A stretch of DNA of 64,000 nt, from assembly GCA_963922335.1 (NCBI GenBank), contig CAWUIB010000005.1, forward strand, positions 1-64,000. The letters run 5' to 3'. The position numbers and the translations under genes are program-made. This document shows, in pieces, positions 32,936-41,069 of the stretch. The stretch comes from CALBPI01 sp963922335 (lineage in GTDB: Bacteria > Pseudomonadota > Gammaproteobacteria > Steroidobacterales > Woeseiaceae). Every line of letters begins with the position of its first letter. Within the stretch, counting starts at the first letter, position 1. The notes under the pieces were generated by a model. It was given only the letters and a program-made list of their open reading frames with translations. It had not been told where the DNA came from and did no database searches.

Positions 32936-34921
32936 CTACTCTGTGCCTTGTCCGTCGTTCATGATGTTGCCAGGTCGCTGCGGTGCGCTCGGTGCCGGAG
33001 TCCGAACCTGGTCTTCAATTTCGGGGAGGAGCAGGGGATTCTCCTCGGACCCAAGCTGCAGGTCACGAAGGTACTGGTACTTCTCGCTGGTCGCGTTGCG
33101 TGCGCCGATGCCGTCTCGAATGATGCGAGGCTTGATGAACACCATCAAATTCGTCTTGGTCGTGCTCTGCGAGTTGGATCTGAACAGGCGGCCAAGAACC
33201 GGGATACTGCCGAGTATCGGCACTCTCTGTTCAGACTCTGTCACCTGATCGTCGATCAATCCGCCGAGTACGAGAATGCCGCCGTCTTCAACGATAACCG
33301 ACGTCTCAATTTTTCTTTCGTTGGTAATCGGCTGGCCCGCCACCGAGTCGTTGGACAGGCTGGAGACTTCCTGGAGCACGTTTAACAAGATTGCATCACC
33401 CTCGTTGATCTGAGGCGTGATTTGCAGGACGGTGCCAACCGACTCGCGCTGAATCGTCTGGAACGGGTTGACCGCGCCATTGTTGTTCCCGCCGGTGTTG
33501 GTGAACTGTCCGGTCGCGAAAGGGACTTCAGAGCCGATCGTGATGCTCGCTTCCTCGTTATCGAGCGTGACCAGTGTTGGTGTCGAAATAACGTTGGTGT
33601 TGGAGTCGCTCTGGAGCGCGTTGAGCACCGCTGCGAAGCTGATGCCGTCATCGACAATTCTGCCGACACCGAGCGTTAAGCCCTGACTGATCAACGATGC
33701 AACTGCCGCGGCATCGTCGCCGCCAGTCCCGATGGCACCCGCTGCGGAACTCAGAGGACGGTCTGCTGACGGTTCACTGACGAACAACGGGTTTTCGCCA
33801 GACTCGTCGGTAGCGGCGATAGCGACACCCAGATTCGAGTTTTCAGTCAGCGTGACCTCAACGATCAGTGCCTCTACCAGCACCTGCGCGCGGCGCACAT
33901 CCAGCTGATCAATAATTGCAGAGACACGTCGAATTGCCGCTTGTGGACCCGTAATGACCAACGCATTCATCCGCTCATCTGCCCAGATGTTGAGTTCAGG
34001 CTGCGTGCCCGGTGTCTGCTGTTGTCCCTGGTTTTCCTGCTGAATCTGTGCCGTCAGTTTGGTTGCGAGATCCTCCGCCACCGCATAGTTCAAGAAACGC
34101 ACCATCGTATCCCCACCTTGCTGTAACGGGGTGTCGAGGTGTGCGATCAATGCTCGGATCTTCACGCGTGCGGCGGTTGTGCCACTAACCAGTACGCTGT
34201 TCGTGCGTGCATCTGCAACTACAGATGGGCCACCACCGCCGACTGCGCCGGCTTCGCCGCGAGTAGCAGAGCTCAAGGCGTTCAAGGTGGTCACGAGTTC
34301 GGTCGCCGAAGCGTTCAAAAGACGAATAACCTCGACGTCTGATTCGACGGGCCGATCAATTTGACGGATGAGGTAGCGGATACGCTGCACGTTGCCCGAA
34401 TTGTCGCTGACGATCAGTGCATTCGAGCTCTGGACAGCCGCGAGGTGGGCGCTCGTTGACATGAGCGGGCGCATGACGGGGACCAGCTGCGCCGCGTTGA
34501 TGTTTTCAAGGCGCAGTACCGTCGTTGTAACGGCGTCAGGTTCACGAGCGTTGGGCGGTGTCGCGTACGTTCGAGTTTGCGCGTCCGGGATGATCTTGAT
34601 CACGCCGCCGCTCTCAATAGCCTGAAAGCTGTTTACTCGCAGGATCGACAGAAACGCTGCGTAAAACTCCTCGTTCGACATCGGCTCGCTGGCGAGCAAG
34701 GTGACTTTCGCATTCACGCGAGCATCGACAATAAATGTCTTGCCAGTGACCGCCTGAACCGCTTCGATGACTTCGCGGATGTCCGCTTCGCGGTAGTTCG
34801 GTGTGATGCCACCTTGTTGCGCGAACAGCGTTGTCGGTAACAACGAACAGGCGACGACCAACGTCAGCGTAGCGATCCACGAGGTCGTGCAGTGCAAGTT
34901 TGGAGTTTTCATTCTATTCAT
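32936..34921 (-). CDS. gspD: Type II secretion outer-membrane secretin GspD
   Basis: A 661-residue secretin. I start at the ATG at 34921, in the overlap with the gspC stop; a further ATG lies three codons on. A signal peptide ends near TTLFAQQG. N0 (ITPNYREADIREVIEAVQAVTGK, split) is followed by N1-N3 domains and a secretin core with QEVSSL, NERKIETSVIVEDGGILVLGGL and VPILGSIPVLGRLFRS, then NLMVFIKPRI. A Gly-rich, Asn-rich segment near TNTGGNNNGAVN is a gate-region loop. It forms the multimeric outer-membrane channel. No pilotin gene is nearby. Confidence 0.97.
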   Translation of the reverse strand: MNRMKTPNLHCTTSWIATLTLVVACSLLPTTLFAQQGGITPNYREADIREVIEAVQAVTGKTFIVDARVNAKVTLLASEPMSNEEFYAAFLSILRVNSFQAIESGGVIKIIPDAQTRTYATPPNAREPDAVTTTVLRLENINAAQLVPVMRPLMSTSAHLAAVQSSNALIVSDNSGNVQRIRYLIRQIDRPVESDVEVIRLLNASATELVTTLNALSSATRGEAGAVGGGGPSVVADARTNSVLVSGTTAARVKIRALIAHLDTPLQQGGDTMVRFLNYAVAEDLATKLTAQIQQENQGQQQTPGTQPELNIWADERMNALVITGPQAAIRRVSAIIDQLDVRRAQVLVEALIVEVTLTENSNLGVAIAATDESGENPLFVSEPSADRPLSSAAGAIGTGGDDAAAVASLISQGLTLGVGRIVDDGISFAAVLNALQSDSNTNVISTPTLVTLDNEEASITIGSEVPFATGQFTNTGGNNNGAVNPFQTIQRESVGTVLQITPQINEGDAILLNVLQEVSSLSNDSVAGQPITNERKIETSVIVEDGGILVLGGLIDDQVTESEQRVPILGSIPVLGRLFRSNSQSTTKTNLMVFIKPRIIRDGIGARNATSEKYQYLRDLQLGSEENPLLLPEIEDQVRTPAPSAPQRPGNIMNDGQGTE

Positions 34922-35873
34922 CTGCCTGTGCCACATCCTGGATCTGGCTGGGGTCGAGTGTGAGGGATTGCGGCTGGCCGTTGCGTTCGAGCATGACAGT
35001 CACACTCTGTGCGCTGCCCAACTGGCTAAACACTTGGGCGGCCTGCTGAGCATTGGTCAAGGGCATGCCGTTGATTTCGGTCACGATATCGCCTGGCCGT
35101 AATCCGAGGGCAGCGAATTTCTGCCGGTCTTTCCGAGGGTACAGTCGGAATCCACGTTGTTGGCCGGAGACGTAGTAGGGGCGAGGCGAGATGATTTCCT
35201 GTAGCGCCGGTGCGTTACTGGTAATCACCTGCGACATGGTCGATGGACGCTGTGTTGCGGACACGGTGCGAGGTGCCGGGCGCCGAACCTGAGGGCGCGA
35301 TGCGGCAGTCTCTTCCGGTACGGGCAGCTTCAGCGCCTCGAGCGCGCCATTTCGACGCAGCAGAACCTGTTGGGGTTGAACCGCAGCAAGTGTGACACCG
35401 CGGCGCACTGCATCGTCGATTCGGAAGACCTTCTCGTCGCGCCCATCTGCGATGATCGCGAGCGCTTCTTCTGCGTCGTCGGAGGCGAGAGTGCCTCGAA
35501 GCTCGAGCGGTAAGTCGGTTTCGGGTGCATCCACGGTATCAATTTGCTGAGCCGCGGTGGTCTCGACGACCTCGTCGGGTGCCGCCTCACCGAACAGATG
35601 CGCGTCGATAATTGGCCTTACGGAGACGTTGGTTGCCAGAGTGCTGGCTTCGGTGTTGGCCGTTTGCGTTGTGTACGTGACGGCGATGTCCTGTTCTTCC
35701 GCCTTCGGAAACAAGCTCCAAATGAACCCGGCTATCTGCCAGGCAAGGACGGCAACGAGGATTGCAGCGACGATCGTCGGCGCGGACTGTATCGTCCGGT
35801 TGACCAGCGGATGTTTTGCAAGTCCGGACAACCCCGAGTTGTCCAGAAGGTCAGCAGCACTCATGAATGACAC
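34914..35873 (-). CDS. gspC: Type II secretion protein GspC
   Basis: A 319-residue bitopic inner-membrane protein that links the platform to the secretin. A single TM segment (IVAAILVAVLAWQIAGFIWSLF, about residues 34-55) precedes the HR domain (LPLELRGTLASDDAEEALAII, about residues 120-140). A Pro/Arg-rich linker follows, then a C-terminal PDZ domain (GFRLYPRKDRQKFAALGLRPGDIVTEINGMPL, split). It is the first gene of the operon and overlaps gspD by eight bases. The A/T-rich run TTTTTTGTTAAAAAA at 35912-35926 lies in its promoter region. Confidence 0.94.
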   Translation of the reverse strand: MSFMSAADLLDNSGLSGLAKHPLVNRTIQSAPTIVAAILVAVLAWQIAGFIWSLFPKAEEQDIAVTYTTQTANTEASTLATNVSVRPIIDAHLFGEAAPDEVVETTAAQQIDTVDAPETDLPLELRGTLASDDAEEALAIIADGRDEKVFRIDDAVRRGVTLAAVQPQQVLLRRNGALEALKLPVPEETAASRPQVRRPAPRTVSATQRPSTMSQVITSNAPALQEIISPRPYYVSGQQRGFRLYPRKDRQKFAALGLRPGDIVTEINGMPLTNAQQAAQVFSQLGSAQSVTVMLERNGQPQSLTLDPSQIQDVAQADE

Positions 35874-36151
35874 CGCGGAATGTCGACAAAAGCTGAGTTC
35901 ACAAATCGCTCTTTTTTGTTAAAAAACCGGCGCTTGCTCGTGACCAAGCAGTCACGGGTGAGGACATGCATCATACGGTAGTGGCATTGGCACCGACAAG
36001 CACTATCCAACGGCCTGTTAGAGTGCAGTCAGCCGGCCGGGTTCCCCGCCCCTTGTTCGCTTGCGTAGCGTCCCCATATTCAAGGCTGCATCCGGCGCAG
36101 ACACTGGCGCCGAAATCGTGGTAGTAATGACCTGTCAGCAGGTGGAGACTC

Positions 36152-36487
36152 ATGTCCGAGCACGATCAGGACCCAAACGCACCTACCATCGGTGATACCG
36201 GCACCGTTCTTGAGGAGGCTCGTCCGAAGCTCAAGAAGCCGCCTATGTACCGCGTGGTGCTGTTAAACGACGACTACACGCCGATGGAGTTCGTCGTACA
36301 GATCTTAGAGCAGGTCTTTAGCCATGATCGTTCGCTCGCAACGCGGATCATGCTCGAAGTGCACACGAAGGGTAAGGGCGTTTGCGGGGTGTATACCTAT
36401 GATGTGGCCGAAACCAAGGTCGCACAGGTCAGCCAGGCAGCCGAAGAACAGCAACACCCGTTGCTTTGTACGATGGAACAGGATTAA
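36152..36487 (+). CDS. clpS: ClpA adaptor protein ClpS
   Basis: A 111-residue N-degron adaptor that hands proteins with destabilising N-terminal residues to ClpAP. The disordered first 30 residues are followed by PPMYRVVLLNDDYTPMEFVV, the conserved hydrophobic-pocket region (N-D-D-Y-T-P and M-E-F-V), and HTKGKGVCGVYTYDVAETK. AGGTGGAG lies just before the ATG. It sits 27 bp upstream of clpA. Confidence 0.97.
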   Translation: MSEHDQDPNAPTIGDTGTVLEEARPKLKKPPMYRVVLLNDDYTPMEFVVQILEQVFSHDRSLATRIMLEVHTKGKGVCGVYTYDVAETKVAQVSQAAEEQQHPLLCTMEQD

Positions 36488-36514
36488 TCCGTCGCGCGGA
36501 AAGGAATCATATTT

Positions 36515-38800
36515 ATGTTAAACAGCGAATTGGAATATTGCCTGAACGAAGCTTTTCAGGCAGCGCGCGACCGGCGCCATGAATTTATGACCGTCGAGCA
36601 TCTGCTGCTCGCCATTCTGGATATTCCCGAAGTGCATGAAGTGCTTCGCGCGGTCAATGGTGATCCTGAGCGACTGCGACGAGAGCTTACAGAGGTGATC
36701 GATCAGACCACGCCGATTCTCGAGGTTGAATCCGAGCAAGACGTACAGCCGACACTCGGGTTTCAGCGCGTGCTGCAGCGCGCCGTGTTTCACGTGCAAT
36801 CCAGCAATAAGCCTGAGGTTACCGGCGTCAACGTGTTGGTGGCGATCTTCAGCGAGAAGCAATCACAGGCTGTCTACCTCCTGAACCTGCAAGACGTGAC
36901 TCGTCTGGATGTCGTCAATTACATCTCGCACGGGCGAAGCGCAGTCGAACAATTCGAGGCGGAGGATGAGGCCGGCGTTGCTGGAGCCGAAGAGGGTGGT
37001 GAGTCGTCCAAGTCGCCACTCGTAGAGTTTGCAACCAACCTCAACGAGGAGGCAGAGGCGGGCAACATCGACCCGCTGATCGGGCGCGCGCTTGAGGTTG
37101 AGCGAACTATCGAGATCCTGTGCCGACGGCGAAAGAATAACCCGCTCTATGTCGGCGAAGCCGGCGTTGGAAAGACGGCGATTGCTGAAGGACTTGCGCG
37201 TTTGATCGTGGAAGAGAAAGTGCCCGAGGTATTGCTCGGCGCGACGATCTATTCGCTGGACATGGGTGCTTTGGTCGCGGGTACCAAATACCGCGGTGAT
37301 TTTGAAAAACGCCTGAAAGGCGTGGTCAAAGAGCTGGCAAAGCAACCGCAGGCTGTGCTGTTCATCGATGAAATTCATACCATCATTGGTGCCGGTGCAG
37401 CGTCGGGGGGTGTCATGGATGCATCCAACCTGATCAAGCCGGTTCTGGCCAATGGCCGTTTGCGTTGCATCGGTTCAACCACCTACCAAGAGTACCGCGG
37501 GATTTTCGAGAAGGATCATGCGCTTGCACGTCGGTTCCAGAAGATCGATATTCCGGAGCCGAGTGTGCCGGAGACGGTACAGATTCTCACCGGGTTACAG
37601 AGCCGGTTCGAAGAACACCACGGTATTCGTTACGAGGCCGATGCGTTGGAGGCAGCGGCGGAATTGTCAGCCCGACATATCAACGATCGGCACCTGCCGG
37701 ACAAGGCGATCGATGTGATTGATGAGGCTGGCGCCAACCTTCGATTGCAACCTGAAGCGGAGCGACCCGAGTCGGTGACGGTAGAGGCCGTCCAGAACAT
37801 CGTGGCGCGCATGGCGCGAATTCCTGCTGCCAGCGTTTCTGCTTCCGACCGCAAGACGCTGAAAAACCTCGAGCGCGATCTCAAGATGGTGATCTTCGGT
37901 CAGGATTCGGCGATCGAAGCTTTGTCTTCCGCGATCAAGATGGCGCGCTCAGGCCTTAATGATGAAGAGAAGCCGGTGGGCTCTTTCCTCTTTGCAGGTC
38001 CGACAGGTGTCGGTAAAACCGAAGTCACGCGCCAACTCGCGAAGAGTCTGGGCATTGAGTTGCTGCGGTTCGATATGTCCGAGTACATGGAACGACATAC
38101 GGTTTCTCGCCTGATCGGTGCACCTCCGGGGTACGTTGGCTACGACCAGGGCGGACTTTTAACCGAGGCAGTCTCGAAAAACCCCCACGCGGTTGTGTTG
38201 CTCGATGAGATCGAGAAGGCGCACCCGGAAGTATTCAACCTCCTGCTGCAGGTAATGGATCACGGGACACTCACCGACAACAATGGACGCAAGGCGGATT
38301 TCCGCAATGTGGTGCTGGTCATGACCACCAACTCAGGCGCACAGGAAATGAGCCGTGCATCGATTGGCTTCACGCAACAGGATCACTCGACCGACGGCAT
38401 GGAAGTCATTCGCAAGACGTTCTCGCCTGAGTTCCGGAATCGTTTGGATTCCATTATCCAGTTCGCACCACTGGATGCGCATTCGATCGCCCGTGTCGTG
38501 GACAAACTGGTGGTCGAGCTCGAAGGTCGCCTGCTCAGCAGCAATGTGACGCTGGAGCTTGATGACGCTGCGCGCGACTGGATCGCTGATCGGGGGTACG
38601 ACAAAGCTATGGGTGCTCGACCCATGGCAAGAATCATCCAGAAATACATCAAGCGCGCGTTGGCGGATGATCTGTTATTCGGAGATCTCGCTGAAGGTGG
38701 GCACGTCCGGGTGACTGTGGCTGACGGTGAGTTGTCACTGCAGTGCGAGCCAAACACACCCAAGCTGGAATTGATCAGCCCCGAGGATGGCGAGGGCTGA
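36515..38800 (+). CDS. clpA: ATP-dependent Clp protease ATPase subunit ClpA
   Basis: A 761-residue AAA+ unfoldase that feeds ClpP. The double Clp-N repeat covers residues 1-145. The first AAA domain has Walker A GEAGVGKTAIAEGLA (near residue 210) and Walker B VLFIDEIHT. The second has GPTGVGKTEVTRQLA (near residue 495) and VLLDEIEKAHPEV, with LIGAPPGYVGYDQGG. There is no ClpB-type middle coiled coil, and the IGF-like loop for ClpP binding is at IGFTQQD near residue 620. clpP is not in the window. Confidence 0.97.
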   Translation: MLNSELEYCLNEAFQAARDRRHEFMTVEHLLLAILDIPEVHEVLRAVNGDPERLRRELTEVIDQTTPILEVESEQDVQPTLGFQRVLQRAVFHVQSSNKPEVTGVNVLVAIFSEKQSQAVYLLNLQDVTRLDVVNYISHGRSAVEQFEAEDEAGVAGAEEGGESSKSPLVEFATNLNEEAEAGNIDPLIGRALEVERTIEILCRRRKNNPLYVGEAGVGKTAIAEGLARLIVEEKVPEVLLGATIYSLDMGALVAGTKYRGDFEKRLKGVVKELAKQPQAVLFIDEIHTIIGAGAASGGVMDASNLIKPVLANGRLRCIGSTTYQEYRGIFEKDHALARRFQKIDIPEPSVPETVQILTGLQSRFEEHHGIRYEADALEAAAELSARHINDRHLPDKAIDVIDEAGANLRLQPEAERPESVTVEAVQNIVARMARIPAASVSASDRKTLKNLERDLKMVIFGQDSAIEALSSAIKMARSGLNDEEKPVGSFLFAGPTGVGKTEVTRQLAKSLGIELLRFDMSEYMERHTVSRLIGAPPGYVGYDQGGLLTEAVSKNPHAVVLLDEIEKAHPEVFNLLLQVMDHGTLTDNNGRKADFRNVVLVMTTNSGAQEMSRASIGFTQQDHSTDGMEVIRKTFSPEFRNRLDSIIQFAPLDAHSIARVVDKLVVELEGRLLSSNVTLELDDAARDWIADRGYDKAMGARPMARIIQKYIKRALADDLLFGDLAEGGHVRVTVADGELSLQCEPNTPKLELISPEDGEG

Positions 38801-38812
38801 TCGTGTACTGGA

Positions 38813-39031
38813 CTAACGACCCCGGTAAACGATTCGACCTTTTGTCAGGTCGTAAGGGGTGAGTTCAACAGTGACTTTGTCGCCGGTGAGAATTCGGATG
38901 TAGTGCTTCCGCATTTTGCCGGAGATGTGTGCAGTGACGTTGTGACCGTTCTCGAGTTCGACTCGGAACGTGGTGTTGGGCAGTGTGTCTGTGACCACAC
39001 CCTCCATCTGAATGGCTTCTTCTTTCGCCAA
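38813..39031 (-). CDS. infA: Translation initiation factor IF-1
   Basis: A 72-residue OB-fold factor that occupies the ribosomal A site during initiation. It has the conserved MEGVVTDTLPNTTFRVELENGH opening, HISGKMRKHYIRILTGDKV and ends with the usual TKGRIVYRGR. The start codon is TTG at 39031 with AGAGGA six bases upstream. The coding sequence begins exactly where family members begin, so the rare start is credible. Convergent with clpA. Confidence 0.97.
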   Translation of the reverse strand: MAKEEAIQMEGVVTDTLPNTTFRVELENGHNVTAHISGKMRKHYIRILTGDKVTVELTPYDLTKGRIVYRGR

Positions 39032-39112
39032 AATTAGTCCTCTGGTTGACGCGCTGCGGCATTGTCAGCAATGCCGTTAGCAATTGCAATGATCGGCGTC
39101 GCGATTGCTTGG

Positions 39113-39829
39113 CTAAACCAGCAAATCACTCGCCGGGAAGGAGGTTTGGGCGCGACGCCATACTTTCAAGTCGCGGGCGTATTCTCGAAGGCTGTCGAGG
39201 TAATCATCGCGCGGGATTTCCTCTGCGCCCAATGATTCCAGATGCGGCGTATGCATCTGGCAATCAAGCATGCCGAATCCTGCTTCAGACAACAGGCGAC
39301 AAAGCGCAAACAGGGCGATCTTGGACGCGTTGGTTCGTCGCATAAACATCGATTCACCACAAAACAGCCGATCGATCGCAACGCCATAAATGCCGCCGAC
39401 CAGATCATCTCCGATCCAGACCTCCACAGAGTGGGCCCAGCCGAGCTCGTGCAAGCGGCAGTACGCCTGACGCATGTCTTTAGTGATCCAGGTATCAGAT
39501 TCGCTGGCGCGAGGTTCGGCGCATCCGATGACAACGGCTTCGAAAGCGGTATTCACTGTGATTTGCCAAGCGTGTCGACGAATCGACTTCTTTAAGCTCC
39601 GGCTGAGATGGAAACGGTCAGGGATTAGTACTGTACGCGGATCCGGGCTCCACCAGAGGATTGGTTGGCCTGCGCTGTACCAGGGAAACACGCCAGTTTG
39701 ATAGCCGGACAACAAGCGACGTGGGGAAAGATCACCCCCAGCAGCAAGCAAGCCATTGGGGTCGCGTAACGCCTGGCGAACAGGCGGGAAGTCGGTTGCT
39801 TCCTCGGTGCCTAGCCAATAAAGGGTCAC
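39113..39829 (-). CDS. aat: Leucyl/phenylalanyl-tRNA-protein transferase
   Basis: A 238-residue enzyme that adds Leu or Phe to proteins beginning with Arg or Lys, making them ClpS substrates. Landmarks are FPPVRQALRDPNGLLAAGGDLSPRRLLSGY (split), GVFPWYSAGQPILWWSPDPR, the family core SVEVWIGDDLVGGIYGVAIDRLFCGESMF and MHTPHLESLGAEEIPR. Its GTG start overlaps the stop codon of the FemAB-like gene by four bases (GTGA), so translation is coupled. The location beside clpS/clpA ties it to the N-degron pathway. Confidence 0.96.
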   Translation of the reverse strand: MTLYWLGTEEATDFPPVRQALRDPNGLLAAGGDLSPRRLLSGYQTGVFPWYSAGQPILWWSPDPRTVLIPDRFHLSRSLKKSIRRHAWQITVNTAFEAVVIGCAEPRASESDTWITKDMRQAYCRLHELGWAHSVEVWIGDDLVGGIYGVAIDRLFCGESMFMRRTNASKIALFALCRLLSEAGFGMLDCQMHTPHLESLGAEEIPRDDYLDSLREYARDLKVWRRAQTSFPASDLLV

Positions 39830-40989
39830 GGCGCTGGATCTCCGTCATCCTGGCGGTAGGGCACGTGTTGCGTGACCCCTTCCATGTAGGCGTCGACGCC
39901 TTCTGCCTCTCGCGAGAGATAGTCTGCAATCGCGTCTGCAAAAGCGGGTTCTGCCAACCAGTGTGCCGAGCCCGTCTCGGTAGGTACAAACCCGCGTGCG
40001 ATCTTGTGTTCGCCTTGCGTGCCCGGCTCGTAGCGTTGGATGCCTTCAGCAATGCAGTAGTCGATACCCTGGTAGTAGCAGGTCTCAAAATGCAGGCTGT
40101 GATAGTCCTTTTCGCTACCCCAGTACCGGCCCAGCAGAACGTCTTCGCCCCGCAACAGAATCGCGGCAGCGACCGGGGCGCCGGCGTGCTCAGCGAGCAC
40201 GACAACCAACGGAGAATCGGGTTGCTGCATCAAGGTCAGAAAGAAGTCCAGATTCAGGTATGGCTCGTGTCCCCTGGCGAAGAACGTGTAGCTGCAAAGG
40301 CGCCATGCGTCGCGCATGATGGACTCGGTCAACGAGTCGCCGGCGACGATCCGATGCTCGATGCCGGCCTCGCGCACGCGCCGGCGTTCGCGGTTGACGT
40401 TCTTTCGCTTCTTGCTACTGAATGTTGCAAGAAAATCACCAAAGTCCCGATAGTCGCGATTGAACCAGTGAAACTGGCAATCCTTGCGCATGAGCAGGCC
40501 CGAATTACTCGCCATCGTGCGCTCATCTTCGGGAAGAAACTGCAGGTGCAGTGAGGAAAAACGGTGTTCCTTTGCGAAGCCGATCGCAACTTGCAAAAGC
40601 GCATCCTGAATACTGCTGCCAGCGTCGGATGCCAGCAGCAACTTCTGTGATGTCGCCGGCGTAAATGGTGAGGCACTGACCAACTTCGGGTAGTAGGGCA
40701 AACCGGCACGTTGATAGGCCTGGGCCCAGCTCCAGTCGAAGATGAACTCACCCCAGGAGTGCGACTTCTGATAAAGCGGCATGGCGCCAACCAGACGTCC
40801 GTTTTGCCGGAGCGTTATGTGGCAGGGTTGCCAACCCGTGTCGTTGCTCACGCTGCCGGAGGTTTCAGCAATGTTGAGGAAACTATGCTTGAGGTGCGGT
40901 TGGCCGGGTGCCAGCAAGCTATCCCACTCGTCGGCTGGTATGTCGGTCATCGCCGAGTGGATTGTTGCGGTGAGATTGGCTTCGGTCAT
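39826..40989 (-). CDS. FemAB/GNAT-like acyltransferase (COG3146 family)
   Basis: A 387-residue protein of the PF04339 family, described as FemAB- or peptidoglycan-related acyltransferases. I start at the ATG at 40989; the longer frame to 41091 would overlap ftsK. Conserved segments are HSFLNIAETSGSV, EFIFDWSWAQAYQRAGLPYYPKL (split), KKRKNVNRERRRV and ARGFVPTETGSAHWL. The two half-domains fit a duplicated GNAT fold. The true substrate is not established. It is coupled with aat and divergent from ftsK. Confidence 0.85.
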   Translation of the reverse strand: MTEANLTATIHSAMTDIPADEWDSLLAPGQPHLKHSFLNIAETSGSVSNDTGWQPCHITLRQNGRLVGAMPLYQKSHSWGEFIFDWSWAQAYQRAGLPYYPKLVSASPFTPATSQKLLLASDAGSSIQDALLQVAIGFAKEHRFSSLHLQFLPEDERTMASNSGLLMRKDCQFHWFNRDYRDFGDFLATFSSKKRKNVNRERRRVREAGIEHRIVAGDSLTESIMRDAWRLCSYTFFARGHEPYLNLDFFLTLMQQPDSPLVVVLAEHAGAPVAAAILLRGEDVLLGRYWGSEKDYHSLHFETCYYQGIDYCIAEGIQRYEPGTQGEHKIARGFVPTETGSAHWLAEPAFADAIADYLSREAEGVDAYMEGVTQHVPYRQDDGDPAP

Positions 40990-41069
40990 ACCCCATCCAT
41001 GGTAGCGGGCAATGGTACGCAGGCGAAGGTCGCCGCCTGTCGGCGCATGGTTTGTAATAAGATACTGCA

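Noticed and set aside
34914..36151. A possible sRNA or small gene between gspC and clpS (60-codon ORF at 35971-36153)
   Set aside because: The frame overlaps the clpS start, and the 278-bp gap shows only an A/T-rich promoter-like patch.
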